From contig JBQCDV010000233.1 of NCBI GenBank assembly GCA_051960855.1, positions 1 to 6,891 on the forward strand: 6,891 bases of DNA, given 5' to 3'. The notes beneath the pieces are model-generated. The model searched no databases. It saw nothing but the letters and a program-made list of their open reading frames with translations, and was not told the DNA's origin. Origin of the DNA: JBQCDV01 sp051960855 (GTDB taxonomy: Bacteria; Actinomycetota; Actinomycetes; JAJZTN01). The translations under genes and the position numbers were made by a program. Position 1 is the first letter of the stretch. Each line of letters begins with the position of its first letter. Shown here one piece after another: positions 1 to 5,718 of this stretch.

Positions 1-167
1 CGCAGCCCCCCGACGCCGTCCTGCTTGTAGGTCGACACCTGGTAGATCGGCGGCACCACGGCCCCCGTCGTCGGGTCGGGCGCCTGCCCGGCGTGGATCG
101 CCAGCGTCTCGAAACCGAAGCGGTGGAGGTCAGGGTCCCGCTCGGGCTCGGCCATTGGTGCGCTCAT
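1..167 (-). CDS. metB: cystathionine gamma-synthase, N-terminal part (runs off left edge)
   Basis: Only the first 55 codons are present, read leftwards from ATG at 167-165. The translation contains TLAIHAGQ at residues 21-28 and PPIYQVSTYKQDGVGGLR at residues 39-56 (the last codon is cut by the edge). These are hallmark N-terminal segments of the Cys/Met-metabolism PLP enzymes. The YKQDGVGGLR form is what I know from actinobacterial cystathionine gamma-synthases, which join O-acetyl- or O-succinyl-homoserine to cysteine to make cystathionine in transsulfuration (cytosolic, PLP-dependent). The PLP lysine and active-site core lie outside the window. An in-frame ATG at 155-153 is an alternative start; neither has a strong Shine-Dalgarno sequence. 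Cystathionine gamma-lyase or an O-acetylhomoserine sulfhydrylase are the main alternatives, because the family cannot be fully split on the N-terminus. The 331-bp gap to the same-strand gene on the right argues against a tight operon. Confidence 0.82.
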   Translation of the reverse strand, partial: MSAPMAEPERDPDLHRFGFETLAIHAGQAPDPTTGAVVPPIYQVSTYKQDGVGGL

Positions 168-214
168 GGCCGCGAGGCTACCCAGATCCCCGAACGCCGT
201 CCGCGCCGCATCCC

Positions 215-246
215 GCCGTCCCCTCGCGCCGCCGTCCCCTCGCGCC
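215..246. repeat. exact 16-bp tandem duplication
   Basis: The unit gccgtcccctcgcgcc occurs at 215-230 and again, without a mismatch, at 231-246, followed by the first bases of a third unit (gccc). It sits 48-79 bp upstream of the metB start on the minus strand, where promoter or 5' leader sequence would be expected. Such an exact doublet suggests recent slippage; no binding function can be read from it. Confidence 0.85.
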
Positions 247-278
247 GCCCACCGCCACGCGCTCGGCGCAGTCGCCGC

Positions 279-358
279 GAGCTGTTGGCGTTTCTGCGGC
301 CATCACCGGAGAGCTGTTGGAGTTCATGCGCGATAGAGCCCGCAAAAACTCCGACAGC
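279..358. repeat. interspersed inverted-repeat element with motif GCTGTTGGAGTTTNTGCGG
   Basis: Three related copies of a roughly 20-bp motif occur: plus strand at 279-299 (GAGCTGTTGGCGTTTCTGCGG without its last base), plus strand at 311-331, and minus strand reading from 358 to 340 (GCTGTCGGAGTTTTTGCGG). The second and third are inverted and form a hairpin. The arms 313-324 and 347-358 pair over 12 bp with one G-T wobble. A symmetric 2x2 internal loop follows, then TGCG/CGCA (327-330 with 341-344) closes a 10-base loop. It resembles a REP/ERIC-like intergenic element, or a terminator for yczE without a U-tail. Whether it is dispersed in the genome cannot be seen here. Confidence 0.75.
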
Positions 359-367
359 CCACCCTGA

Positions 368-463
368 GAGCTCCAACAGCTCACGCTGAGGCCACCCACG
401 CGCCGCCTAGCCTGCGAGCTCCAACAGCTCCCGCTGAGGCCACCCACGCGCCGCCCACCCTGC
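368..463. repeat. 48-bp tandem repeat, two copies
   Basis: Unit 1 spans 368-415 and unit 2 spans 416-463. Both begin GAGCTCCAACAGCTC and continue with CGCTGAGGCCACCCACGCG. They differ at one base after the first block (a/c at 383/431) and in the segment preceding the final CCTGC. Partial unit edges flank both sides: the CCCACCCTG before unit 1 echoes the end of unit 2, and GAGCCCACCC follows unit 2. GAGCTCCAACAGCTC is the reverse complement of the arm used in the adjacent 279-358 element, so the two repeat types share a core and could pair with each other in RNA. Confidence 0.88.
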
Positions 464-498
464 GAGCCCACCCCGCGCTCCCCCGGCAACCGCGTCTC

Positions 499-1209
499 CT
501 ACTTCGACCGGGCGGCGACGTCGAAGCGCGGCAGCAGCGGCTGGACGAGTGGCCCGATGCCGAGCGCGTAGACCACCGTGCCGATGCCGACGGTGCCCCC
601 GAGGAACCAGCCGACCACGAGCACGGTGACCTCGATGCTCGTGCGGATGATGCGCACCGACCAGCCGGTGCGACGCACCAGTCCGGTCATGAGGCCGTCA
701 CGTGGGCCCGGGCCAAGACGCGCCCCGATGTAGGCCGCGGTCGCGATGGCGTTGCCCACCAGTGCGCCGACCAGCATCGCCACCTGCACCGGCAGCGAGT
801 GTGACGCGGGCAGCACCCGGAGCGCCTGGTCCACTGCCAGGCCGATGACGATCGCGTTGCTGATGGTGCCGGCGCCCGGCCACTGCCGCAGCGGGATCCA
901 GAGCAGCAGGACGACGGCACCGACGGCGATGACGATCTCGCCGAAGCTCAGCGGCACCCGCGAGGACAGCCCCTGGTGGAACACGTCCCACGGGTCCAGC
1001 CCCAGCCCGGACCGCAGCATGAACGCCATCGAGACCCCGTAGAGGACGAGCCCGGCGTAGAGCTGCACGAGCCGCCGGGTCATCCGTCCCTGACGGAGCT
1101 GGGCCAGCGGGGAGGGCAGCGGCGCGATGCCGTGCTGCGGAGCCGCGTCCACAGCCGTGTCCGCACGCTCCGGGCAGGACGGGTCGACGACGTCGATGGA
1201 ACTCGCCAT
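499..1209 (-). CDS. yczE: YczE/YyaS/YitT-family integral membrane protein
   Basis: The 236-residue protein is strongly hydrophobic after a polar N-terminus of about 45 residues. Segments near residues 47-65, 86-106, 114-132, 140-162, 190-206 and 209-226 look membrane-spanning. Family-type motifs are GLGLDPWDVFHQGL (68-81) and GARLGPGPRDGLMTGL (162-177); the GPRDGLM loop is what I associate with YczE. The molecular function of the family is not established; transport or sensing is plausible. The start is uncertain. ATG at 1209-1207 keeps G/C-rich codon use through the polar tail. ATG at 1083-1081 (194 aa) has AGGGA upstream but at very short spacing. The reading frame stays open further upstream (to 1428), but that part would run into the divergent gene. 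It is divergent from the MocR gene, sharing an 82-bp control region, and MocR-YczE pairing is a described association (yczR-yczE in Bacillus). Confidence 0.83.
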   Translation of the reverse strand: MASSIDVVDPSCPERADTAVDAAPQHGIAPLPSPLAQLRQGRMTRRLVQLYAGLVLYGVSMAFMLRSGLGLDPWDVFHQGLSSRVPLSFGEIVIAVGAVVLLLWIPLRQWPGAGTISNAIVIGLAVDQALRVLPASHSLPVQVAMLVGALVGNAIATAAYIGARLGPGPRDGLMTGLVRRTGWSVRIIRTSIEVTVLVVGWFLGGTVGIGTVVYALGIGPLVQPLLPRFDVAARSK

Positions 1210-1214
1210 GCGTG

Positions 1215-1267
1215 CCACTCTGCGGGCAAGTGGACTGTGGTTCCAGGTCCACTTCTGGACGCAGTGG
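1215..1267. promoter_or_regulatory. likely MocR operator: two CCACT-N9-AGTGG palindromes 34 bp apart
   Basis: Within the 82-bp divergent gap, CCACT-N9-AGTGG occurs at 1215-1233 and again at 1249-1267, with identical internal spacing and a 34-bp offset (about three helical turns). The inner half-sites also form a perfect 8-bp inverted repeat, AAGTGGAC (1228-1235) and GTCCACTT (1247-1254). A further GTGCCAC copy is at 1276-1282, echoing 1212-1218. From memory, the PdxR-type MocR motif of corynebacteria is close to AAAGTGGWCTA, which AAGTGGACT fits well. The site lies between both start codons and so could control both genes. The gap contains no TA dinucleotide, so no canonical TANNNT -10 element can be placed on either strand. 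Confidence 0.7.
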
Positions 1268-1291
1268 CCTGTCCGGTGCCACGCTGCCGTC

Positions 1292-2776
1292 ATGGCGGAC
1301 ACCTCCCTGGCCGGTCGTCGCGTCGCCCGGCTGCTCGGCCCCTCCTGGCGCACCACCGCTCCGGCGTACCGCTCGCTGGCTGATGCGCTGCGGCTGCTGG
1401 TGCTCGATGGCCGGATGCCCCCGGGCACCAGGCTCCCCGGCGAACGGGAGCTGGCTCACGCCCTGGGGCTGAGCCGGACCACGGTGGCCTCCGCCTACGA
1501 CCTGCTGCGGGAGCGCGGTTTCCTGGTGAGTCGTCAAGGTTCCGGGACCACGGCAAGCCTGCCGGCGCGCAACGGCGAGCAGTCCCGCTCCGGCGTTCTG
1601 GGAGGTCTGCTGCCTTCCACTCACCGGGACGACGACGTGCTGGATCTGGCCTGCGCCGCCCTCGAGGCGCCGGCGGGCATCGGCCGGGCGGTGCAGGGGG
1701 CGGTCGAGGCGCTGCCGGACCATCTGTGCAGCCATGGCTACGAGATCCAGGGCGTGCACGCGCTCCGCGAGGCAATCGCCCGCCGCTACCGGGAGCGGGG
1801 CCTGCCAACGACCGCGGAGCAGATCATCGTCACCGGCGGCGCGCTGGCGGCCCTCGGGCTTGCCCTGCGCGCGCTGGTGGGGCCCGGCGACCGCGTCGTC
1901 GTGGACCATCCGACCTACCCCAACGCCCTCGACGCACTCCGCCGGGCCGGCGCCCGTCTCGTGCCTGTCGCGATGGGCGACGACGGCTGGGACATAGCAG
2001 CGACCGATGCCGCTATGCGTCAGAGCGCCGCGGGGGTGGCCTACGTGGTGGCCGACTTCGCCAACCCCACCGGCCACCTGATGTCGGATGCAGAGCGCCG
2101 GGGGCTCGCCGCCGCCGCGGCCCGCGCTCGCACCACGCTGCTGGTCGACGAGACGCTGGTGGACCTCTCCCTGGACCTGCCGGAGGCGGCGATGCCGGCC
2201 CCACTGGCCCTCTACGCCGAACGCGCCGGAGGGCCCGACGCCGCGGTGACGATCGGGTCGGCGAGCAAGAGCTTCTGGGGCGGGCTGGGCATCGGCTGGC
2301 TGCGGGCCAGCGAGTCCATGGTCGACCGGCTCGTCGCCACTCGCGCCTCCCTCGACCTCGGCACCGCGGTGATCGAGCAGCTCGTCGTCGCCCAGCTCCT
2401 CGCCGACCGCGACGTGCTGCTGCCCGCGCGCCGCGCCGCCGTCCGTGCCCGCCGCGACGCCCTGGCCGATGCCCTGCGCCACCGTCTGCCCGACTGGCGG
2501 TTCCGGGTGCCCGAGGGCGGCCTCGCGCTGTGGTGCGAGCTCCCCCAGCCGCTGTCGACGGCGCTGGCTGCCGGTGCAGCAGCGGCAGGTGTGCGGTTGA
2601 GCTCCGGGGCGCGCTTCGGGGTCGACGGCGCCTTCGAACGCTACGTCCGGCTGCCCTACACGCTCGCCGAGCCGGACCTCCGCGCCGCGATCGACCGGGT
2701 CGCGGCGACCTACACGGGCCTGCTCGGCGGCGCCCCCGCGCTCGGACTCACTGGCCGCCGCACGATCACGGCCTGA
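1292..2776 (+). CDS. MocR-type transcriptional regulator (GntR winged helix + aminotransferase-like domain), YczR-like
   Basis: The 494-residue protein has the usual MocR length. Residues about 27-90 form a GntR-type winged helix-turn-helix (GERELAHALGLSRTTVASAY at 50-69, then LLRERGFLVSRQGSGT). A short linker leads to a fold-type I aminotransferase domain (about 115-480). That domain has TGGALAALGLALRALVGPGD (181-200), DHPTYPNALDAL (205-216), the ANPTG loop (257-261) and the PLP-lysine segment SASKS with K326. The Asp of the PLP-ring motif is probably D286 in VDETLVDL, but the Tyr that commonly follows in aminotransferases is not there. MocR proteins bind PLP as an effector or cofactor and regulate transcription. 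I chose ATG 1292 because the winged helix begins soon after; upstream in-frame residues are not conserved-looking and overlap the operator. No Shine-Dalgarno is visible. Its divergent YczE partner suggests a YczR-type rather than a pdxST-controlling PdxR role. Confidence 0.92.
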   Translation: MADTSLAGRRVARLLGPSWRTTAPAYRSLADALRLLVLDGRMPPGTRLPGERELAHALGLSRTTVASAYDLLRERGFLVSRQGSGTTASLPARNGEQSRSGVLGGLLPSTHRDDDVLDLACAALEAPAGIGRAVQGAVEALPDHLCSHGYEIQGVHALREAIARRYRERGLPTTAEQIIVTGGALAALGLALRALVGPGDRVVVDHPTYPNALDALRRAGARLVPVAMGDDGWDIAATDAAMRQSAAGVAYVVADFANPTGHLMSDAERRGLAAAAARARTTLLVDETLVDLSLDLPEAAMPAPLALYAERAGGPDAAVTIGSASKSFWGGLGIGWLRASESMVDRLVATRASLDLGTAVIEQLVVAQLLADRDVLLPARRAAVRARRDALADALRHRLPDWRFRVPEGGLALWCELPQPLSTALAAGAAAAGVRLSSGARFGVDGAFERYVRLPYTLAEPDLRAAIDRVAATYTGLLGGAPALGLTGRRTITA

Positions 2777-2794
2777 CGACCACGACCGTCTAAT

Positions 2795-2830
2795 CGCGAC
2801 ACCGGGCCTGACCGCGACACCGGGCCCGAC
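2795..2830. repeat. 18-bp tandem doublet between MocR gene and msrA
   Basis: CGCGACACCGGGCCTGAC (2795-2812) is followed directly by CGCGACACCGGGCCCGAC (2813-2830), with one T/C difference, and then a CGGGA start of a third unit. It begins 19 bp after the regulator's stop codon. The CGGGCCCG core of unit 2 is palindromic, but there is no extended hairpin or T-run, so I do not call it a terminator. Confidence 0.85.
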
Positions 2831-2936
2831 CGGGATAGGAACCTCCGCCCCACGTTGTTGGACAGGGTGAGCCGCGCGGACACCACGAGCGGCCCGAACG
2901 CCGCCCGCACGCCAGCAGGCGGTGCCCACACTTCCC

Positions 2937-2942
2937 GGAGGT
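2937..2942 (+). promoter_or_regulatory. ribosome binding site that fixes the msrA GTG start
   Basis: GGAGGT precedes GTG 2948 with six bases between GGAGG and the codon if the trailing T is counted in the spacer. It is the clearest Shine-Dalgarno in the window. Upstream in-frame alternatives (for example near 2855) lack one and would add residues unlike MsrA, while the ATG codons further in (2967, 2979) are less well placed. Confidence 0.8.
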
Positions 2943-2947
2943 GCCTG

Positions 2948-3628
2948 GTGCTGTTTGGCAGCCGCATGAAGTCCACGATGGTCAGCCCCGATGACGCCCT
3001 GCGCGGCCACGACGCTCGCCCCTACGAGGTGGGCTCGACCCACGCCGTGCTCGGCACCCCTCTCGAGGGACCCGCGCCGACCGGCTTCCAGGAGGCGGTC
3101 TTCGGGCTGGGCTGCTTCTGGGGCGCCGAGCGGAAGTTCTGGCAGACCTCGGGCGTCTACACGACCTCCGCGGGCTACGCGGGCGGCTACACACCCAACC
3201 CGACCTACGAAGAGGTCTGCTCCGGCCGGACCGGGCACGCCGAGGTCGTCCGGGTCGTCTTCGACCCGACCAAGGTGTCCTACGAGCAGTTGCTGAAGGT
3301 CTTCTGGGAGGCCCACGACCCGACGCAGGGCTACCGCCAGGGCAACGACGTCGGCACGCAGTACCGCTCGGCGATCTACTACGCGAACGACGAGCAGCGC
3401 CAGCTCGCCGAAGCGAGCCGCGCGGCCTACCAGCGCAAGCTGCAGGACGCGTCCTACGGAGAGATCACGACGGAGGTCGCTCCGCTGGGCAACTACTACG
3501 CGGCCGAGGACTACCACCAGCAGTACCTCTACAAGGTCCCGAACGGCTACTGCGGCATCGGCGGCACCGGAGTCTCCTGTCCGGTCGGCGTGGTGCGTGC
3601 CGATGAGCCGGTGGCAACAGAGAGCTGA
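2948..3628 (+). CDS. msrA: peptide methionine sulfoxide reductase MsrA
   Basis: The 226-residue protein reduces the S-epimer of methionine sulfoxide, free or in proteins, to methionine in the cytosol, with thioredoxin as the usual reductant. The signature GCFWGAE carries the catalytic Cys56. By spacing against E. coli MsrA (C51, E94, D129), E99 in GHAE and D134 in RQGNDVGTQYR are the other active-site residues. GYCGIGGTGVSCPVG near the C-terminus supplies resolving cysteines C202 and C211. The YAGGYTPNPTYEEVCSGRTGHAE block is typical of the family. The start is GTG at 2948, chosen for the GGAGGT site and because MLFGSRMKS gives an N-terminus like that of actinobacterial homologues as I recall them. 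It stands alone: 171 bp after the MocR gene and convergent with the HNH gene. All key residues are intact. Confidence 0.96.
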   Translation: MLFGSRMKSTMVSPDDALRGHDARPYEVGSTHAVLGTPLEGPAPTGFQEAVFGLGCFWGAERKFWQTSGVYTTSAGYAGGYTPNPTYEEVCSGRTGHAEVVRVVFDPTKVSYEQLLKVFWEAHDPTQGYRQGNDVGTQYRSAIYYANDEQRQLAEASRAAYQRKLQDASYGEITTEVAPLGNYYAAEDYHQQYLYKVPNGYCGIGGTGVSCPVGVVRADEPVATES

Positions 3629-3639
3629 ACGCGCAGCAT

Positions 3640-3663
3640 CCAGGGCCACACCCAGGGCCACTC
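3640..3663. repeat. 12-bp tandem doublet after msrA
   Basis: ccagggccacac (3640-3651) is followed by ccagggccactc (3652-3663) and a third partial unit (cag). It starts 12 bp after the msrA stop codon and precedes the terminator-like hairpin. It is short and G/C-rich, so it carries little weight on its own. Confidence 0.6.
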
Positions 3664-3672
3664 CAGCCGCAC

Positions 3673-3708
3673 GACAGGGCGATGACACCTCGGTGTTGTC
3701 GCCCTGTC
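3673..3708. terminator. strong hairpin between convergent genes, probable bidirectional terminator
   Basis: The arms gacagggcgatgacacc (3673-3689) and ggtgttgtcgccctgtc (3692-3708) pair over 17 positions with one two-base mismatch, TG opposite TG; the loop is effectively CTCG. It lies 45 bp after the msrA stop and 54 bp beyond the HNH stop, exactly where two converging transcripts must end. There is no U-tract, which is common for actinomycete terminators. Its near-symmetry would let it act on both strands. Confidence 0.75.
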
Positions 3709-3720
3709 TGCTGAGGAGCA

Positions 3721-3735
3721 GCTGCTTCGAGCAGC
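3721..3735. terminator. second small hairpin downstream of the HNH gene
   Basis: gctgct (3721-3726), tcg loop, agcagc (3730-3735) forms a perfect 6-bp stem. It is the first hairpin met by transcription leaving the HNH gene, 27 bp past its stop codon, and may assist the larger hairpin. A short G/C-rich palindrome can arise by chance, so confidence is low. Confidence 0.35.
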
Positions 3736-3761
3736 GGCGGCGGGCCTCACCACGAGCAGCC

Positions 3762-5711
3762 TCACCAGAGCGGCGGCCCATGCGTCGGGCGATACGGTGA
3801 CCTCTCGGCCGCCCGCGGGCGCCGCGGGTCTCGCTCCTCCGGTCGGGGTCGCTGACCGGTGCGGCGGAAGTGCTCGAGCTGATATCGGGGATGCTGGCGC
3901 CATCGCTGTTGGTCGTCGACAAACCGGGGTGGCTGGAACTCCGGCCGCCCGTTGCGCGGATTGAGCCGCACCCCCCAGCCCAGGTCGTGCACCAGCGTGT
4001 GGTGCAGCGGGCAGAGCAGGCAGCCGTTGGCTTCCGACGTCGAGCCGCCGTCCGAGTAGTGCGTCATGTGGTGGATGTGGCACAGCGCCGGTACGGCCTC
4101 ACAGCCGGGGAAGGCGCACCGGACGTCGCGGGCGGCGATGGCGCGACGGAGGTACTTGGGCCAGCTCTGCTGCTGCACGCCGATCCCGAGAGTGCGGCCG
4201 GCGGTGTCGAAGAGCACGGGTGTCACGGTCGCGTCGCACAGCACCGCGGCGAGGGCACCCGGCGGCACGTAGACGCCGTCGGGGTAGGTCGCCAGCGGGA
4301 CGGGCTGGTCGAGGTCGGCGGGGGTGGCGTGCAGGGTCAGGTGCGGTGGCGCGGCATCCTGGGTCGGCAGGATCCGAGCGTCCAGACCGAGCCGCGCGAG
4401 CTCGAAGATCGCGTCGGCCTGGGACTGCGCCCGGGTGCGCCGCAGCAGCGGGTGGCCGGACTCCTCGTGCCCACGGTCGCCGACCATCGCGCACTCGGGT
4501 CGGGGAGCCGGGCCCACGATCTGCTCCGTGGCCGACGCGTCGACAGTCTCTCCCTCGCAGGTGCAAGTCATCGGCCAGGCCACGCGCCAGGGGCAGCGGC
4601 AGGACTTGTCGAACGTCGCAGCGGTCGCGTGCGGGTCGAGGGTGTCTGAGTCGCCGGCGGCCGGGCGGTTGCGGCTACGGGCGGTGGCGTGCGCTTCGGC
4701 CGCGACAGCCGCGCCCGCCTGACCTGCGGCAGCCGCCGCTTCTGCGGTCGCCCACCCCCCTCCGGTGGGGGCTCCCAGGTCCGCCGGGCAGTCCTCGATG
4801 TGGTCGATCCAGATCGTGGCGCCGGCGTCGGCAGCGGCGGCGAGAGCCTCGCGCGGAAGGTCTCGCGAGCGGTGGGCGGTGAGCGCGTTGAGTGCGGTCT
4901 GCAGTGCCTGCGCCATGCTCAACGGCAGCTGCCCGTTGATCCGCCCGGTCGCCGTGTTGATGTGCAGATAGCGGTCGCGCCACGCCCGCGCGGCTGCGTC
5001 TGCCAGGCGCTCCGCTTCGGCCTCGTCGTCGACGTCCGGCGCGGTCGTCAACGTCTCGCGCAGCTTGTCCATCGCCCGCCGGAGGTCGGCGGCGTGGAGC
5101 TGGGTGGCAAGGCGGATTGCGGTTGCCTCGGCCTCGGCGTAGGTCTCCGCCGAGACCTGCGGCATGGCCTCGATGGCTATCAGCGCCTCGGCGACGACCT
5201 CTGCGGCCGCGGCGCTGAATCCGCCGTGCGAGAGGGCGTCGCTGACGGCAGGCACGGCGAGCAGGCAACTGCTGAGACGGACGTCTCTCGACGCTTCACT
5301 ACGCGTCAGCCGCAGCGCCCGCTGGAGCCAACCGCCGACAGACCGCTCCCCCACGCTCTCCGGGACACCCCGCGACTCCGCCTCGGCGACGAGAGCCGCG
5401 CGTGCGACGGCGACGGCGGACGCCAGGCCCGTGAGCTCGCGCAGCAGTACAGCGAACTGGGACTGCGGGAGCTCGGTCACGCATCCGAACCGTGCCGCGC
5501 CACCGAGGCTCTTGCTGCCGCCACCAGGTGAAGCGGAGGCATCCGGAGCAGCCAGCAACGCGGAGAGCTGCCGTCGGGCGCCGACGACAGCCGCAACGAG
5601 CGGCAACGCGGAGTCCAGGCCTTCGCAGCCGTCCGCGGCGGAAGCGGCCGCAGCGTCTTTCGGAAAGCCCCGTGGCTCTTCCGACTCGCCTTCACCGCTG
5701 CGCCCCGTCAT
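3762..5711 (-). CDS. DUF222 / HNH endonuclease domain protein (13E12 repeat family)
   Basis: The 649-residue protein has an Ala-rich, mostly helical DUF222 region at about residues 80-315 and a C-terminal HNH nuclease module at about 530-576. The module shows paired cysteines (C532, C537, then C564, C567), CHIHH (544-548), the DGG turn, N562 and PLHH (568-571) with H575, so the HNH residues appear intact. Actinomycetes often carry many paralogues (13E12 in mycobacteria); their substrate and role are unknown, with DNA cleavage inferred from the fold. Between the two domains is an insert with two CxC pairs (C371/C373, C383/C385). The tail after about 615 is Arg/Pro-rich and charged. I prefer ATG 5711: the possible GTG starts at 5729 and 5720 add AT-ending codons (TCT ACT, CGA AAT) and would lie inside the predicted promoter. 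No Shine-Dalgarno is present, consistent with a leaderless message. Confidence 0.92.
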   Translation of the reverse strand: MTGRSGEGESEEPRGFPKDAAAASAADGCEGLDSALPLVAAVVGARRQLSALLAAPDASASPGGGSKSLGGAARFGCVTELPQSQFAVLLRELTGLASAVAVARAALVAEAESRGVPESVGERSVGGWLQRALRLTRSEASRDVRLSSCLLAVPAVSDALSHGGFSAAAAEVVAEALIAIEAMPQVSAETYAEAEATAIRLATQLHAADLRRAMDKLRETLTTAPDVDDEAEAERLADAAARAWRDRYLHINTATGRINGQLPLSMAQALQTALNALTAHRSRDLPREALAAAADAGATIWIDHIEDCPADLGAPTGGGWATAEAAAAAGQAGAAVAAEAHATARSRNRPAAGDSDTLDPHATAATFDKSCRCPWRVAWPMTCTCEGETVDASATEQIVGPAPRPECAMVGDRGHEESGHPLLRRTRAQSQADAIFELARLGLDARILPTQDAAPPHLTLHATPADLDQPVPLATYPDGVYVPPGALAAVLCDATVTPVLFDTAGRTLGIGVQQQSWPKYLRRAIAARDVRCAFPGCEAVPALCHIHHMTHYSDGGSTSEANGCLLCPLHHTLVHDLGWGVRLNPRNGRPEFQPPRFVDDQQRWRQHPRYQLEHFRRTGQRPRPEERDPRRPRAAERSPYRPTHGPPLW

Positions 5712-5718
5712 ATTTCGC

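Larger units (their letters stand above)
168..498. other. repeat-rich intergenic region between yczE and metB
   Basis: This 331-bp gap lies downstream of the yczE-like gene and upstream of metB, both on the minus strand. I find no credible gene: the open frames crossing it are low-complexity Arg/Pro/Gly/Ser-rich strings that simply translate the repeats. It holds a 16-bp tandem doublet (215-246), a hairpin-forming inverted repeat (313-358) and a 48-bp tandem doublet (368-463). I see no T-rich terminator tail, no recognisable metB promoter and nothing resembling a SAM riboswitch or T-box. The metB promoter must lie here or upstream of it, and the hairpins may end yczE transcription. Confidence 0.7.

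Noticed and set aside
368..463. Possible CRISPR array
   Set aside because: Only two directly abutting units exist, with no unique spacers between equal repeats and no cas genes nearby.
178..489. 103-residue minus-strand frame with repeated GGLSxSCWSSQ peptides
   Set aside because: The peptide repeat is just the translation of the 48-bp DNA repeat. The frame breaks down into Arg/Gly-rich sequence and lacks coding character, so I treat the region as non-coding.
168..498. SAM riboswitch or T-box leader for metB
   Set aside because: The stems visible come from the repeat elements; I cannot recognise conserved riboswitch core sequences or a T-box.
698..3922. A 1074-codon minus-strand open frame spanning the MocR and msrA genes
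   Set aside because: It is antisense to two clearly identified proteins, has Arg/Gly/Ala-rich low-complexity composition and no recognisable domain; long antisense frames are expected when third positions are nearly all G or C.
3870..5531. Plus-strand frames of 259 and 280 residues opposite the HNH gene
   Set aside because: They are shadows of the HNH coding sequence with no domain, no ribosome site and composition dictated by the other strand.
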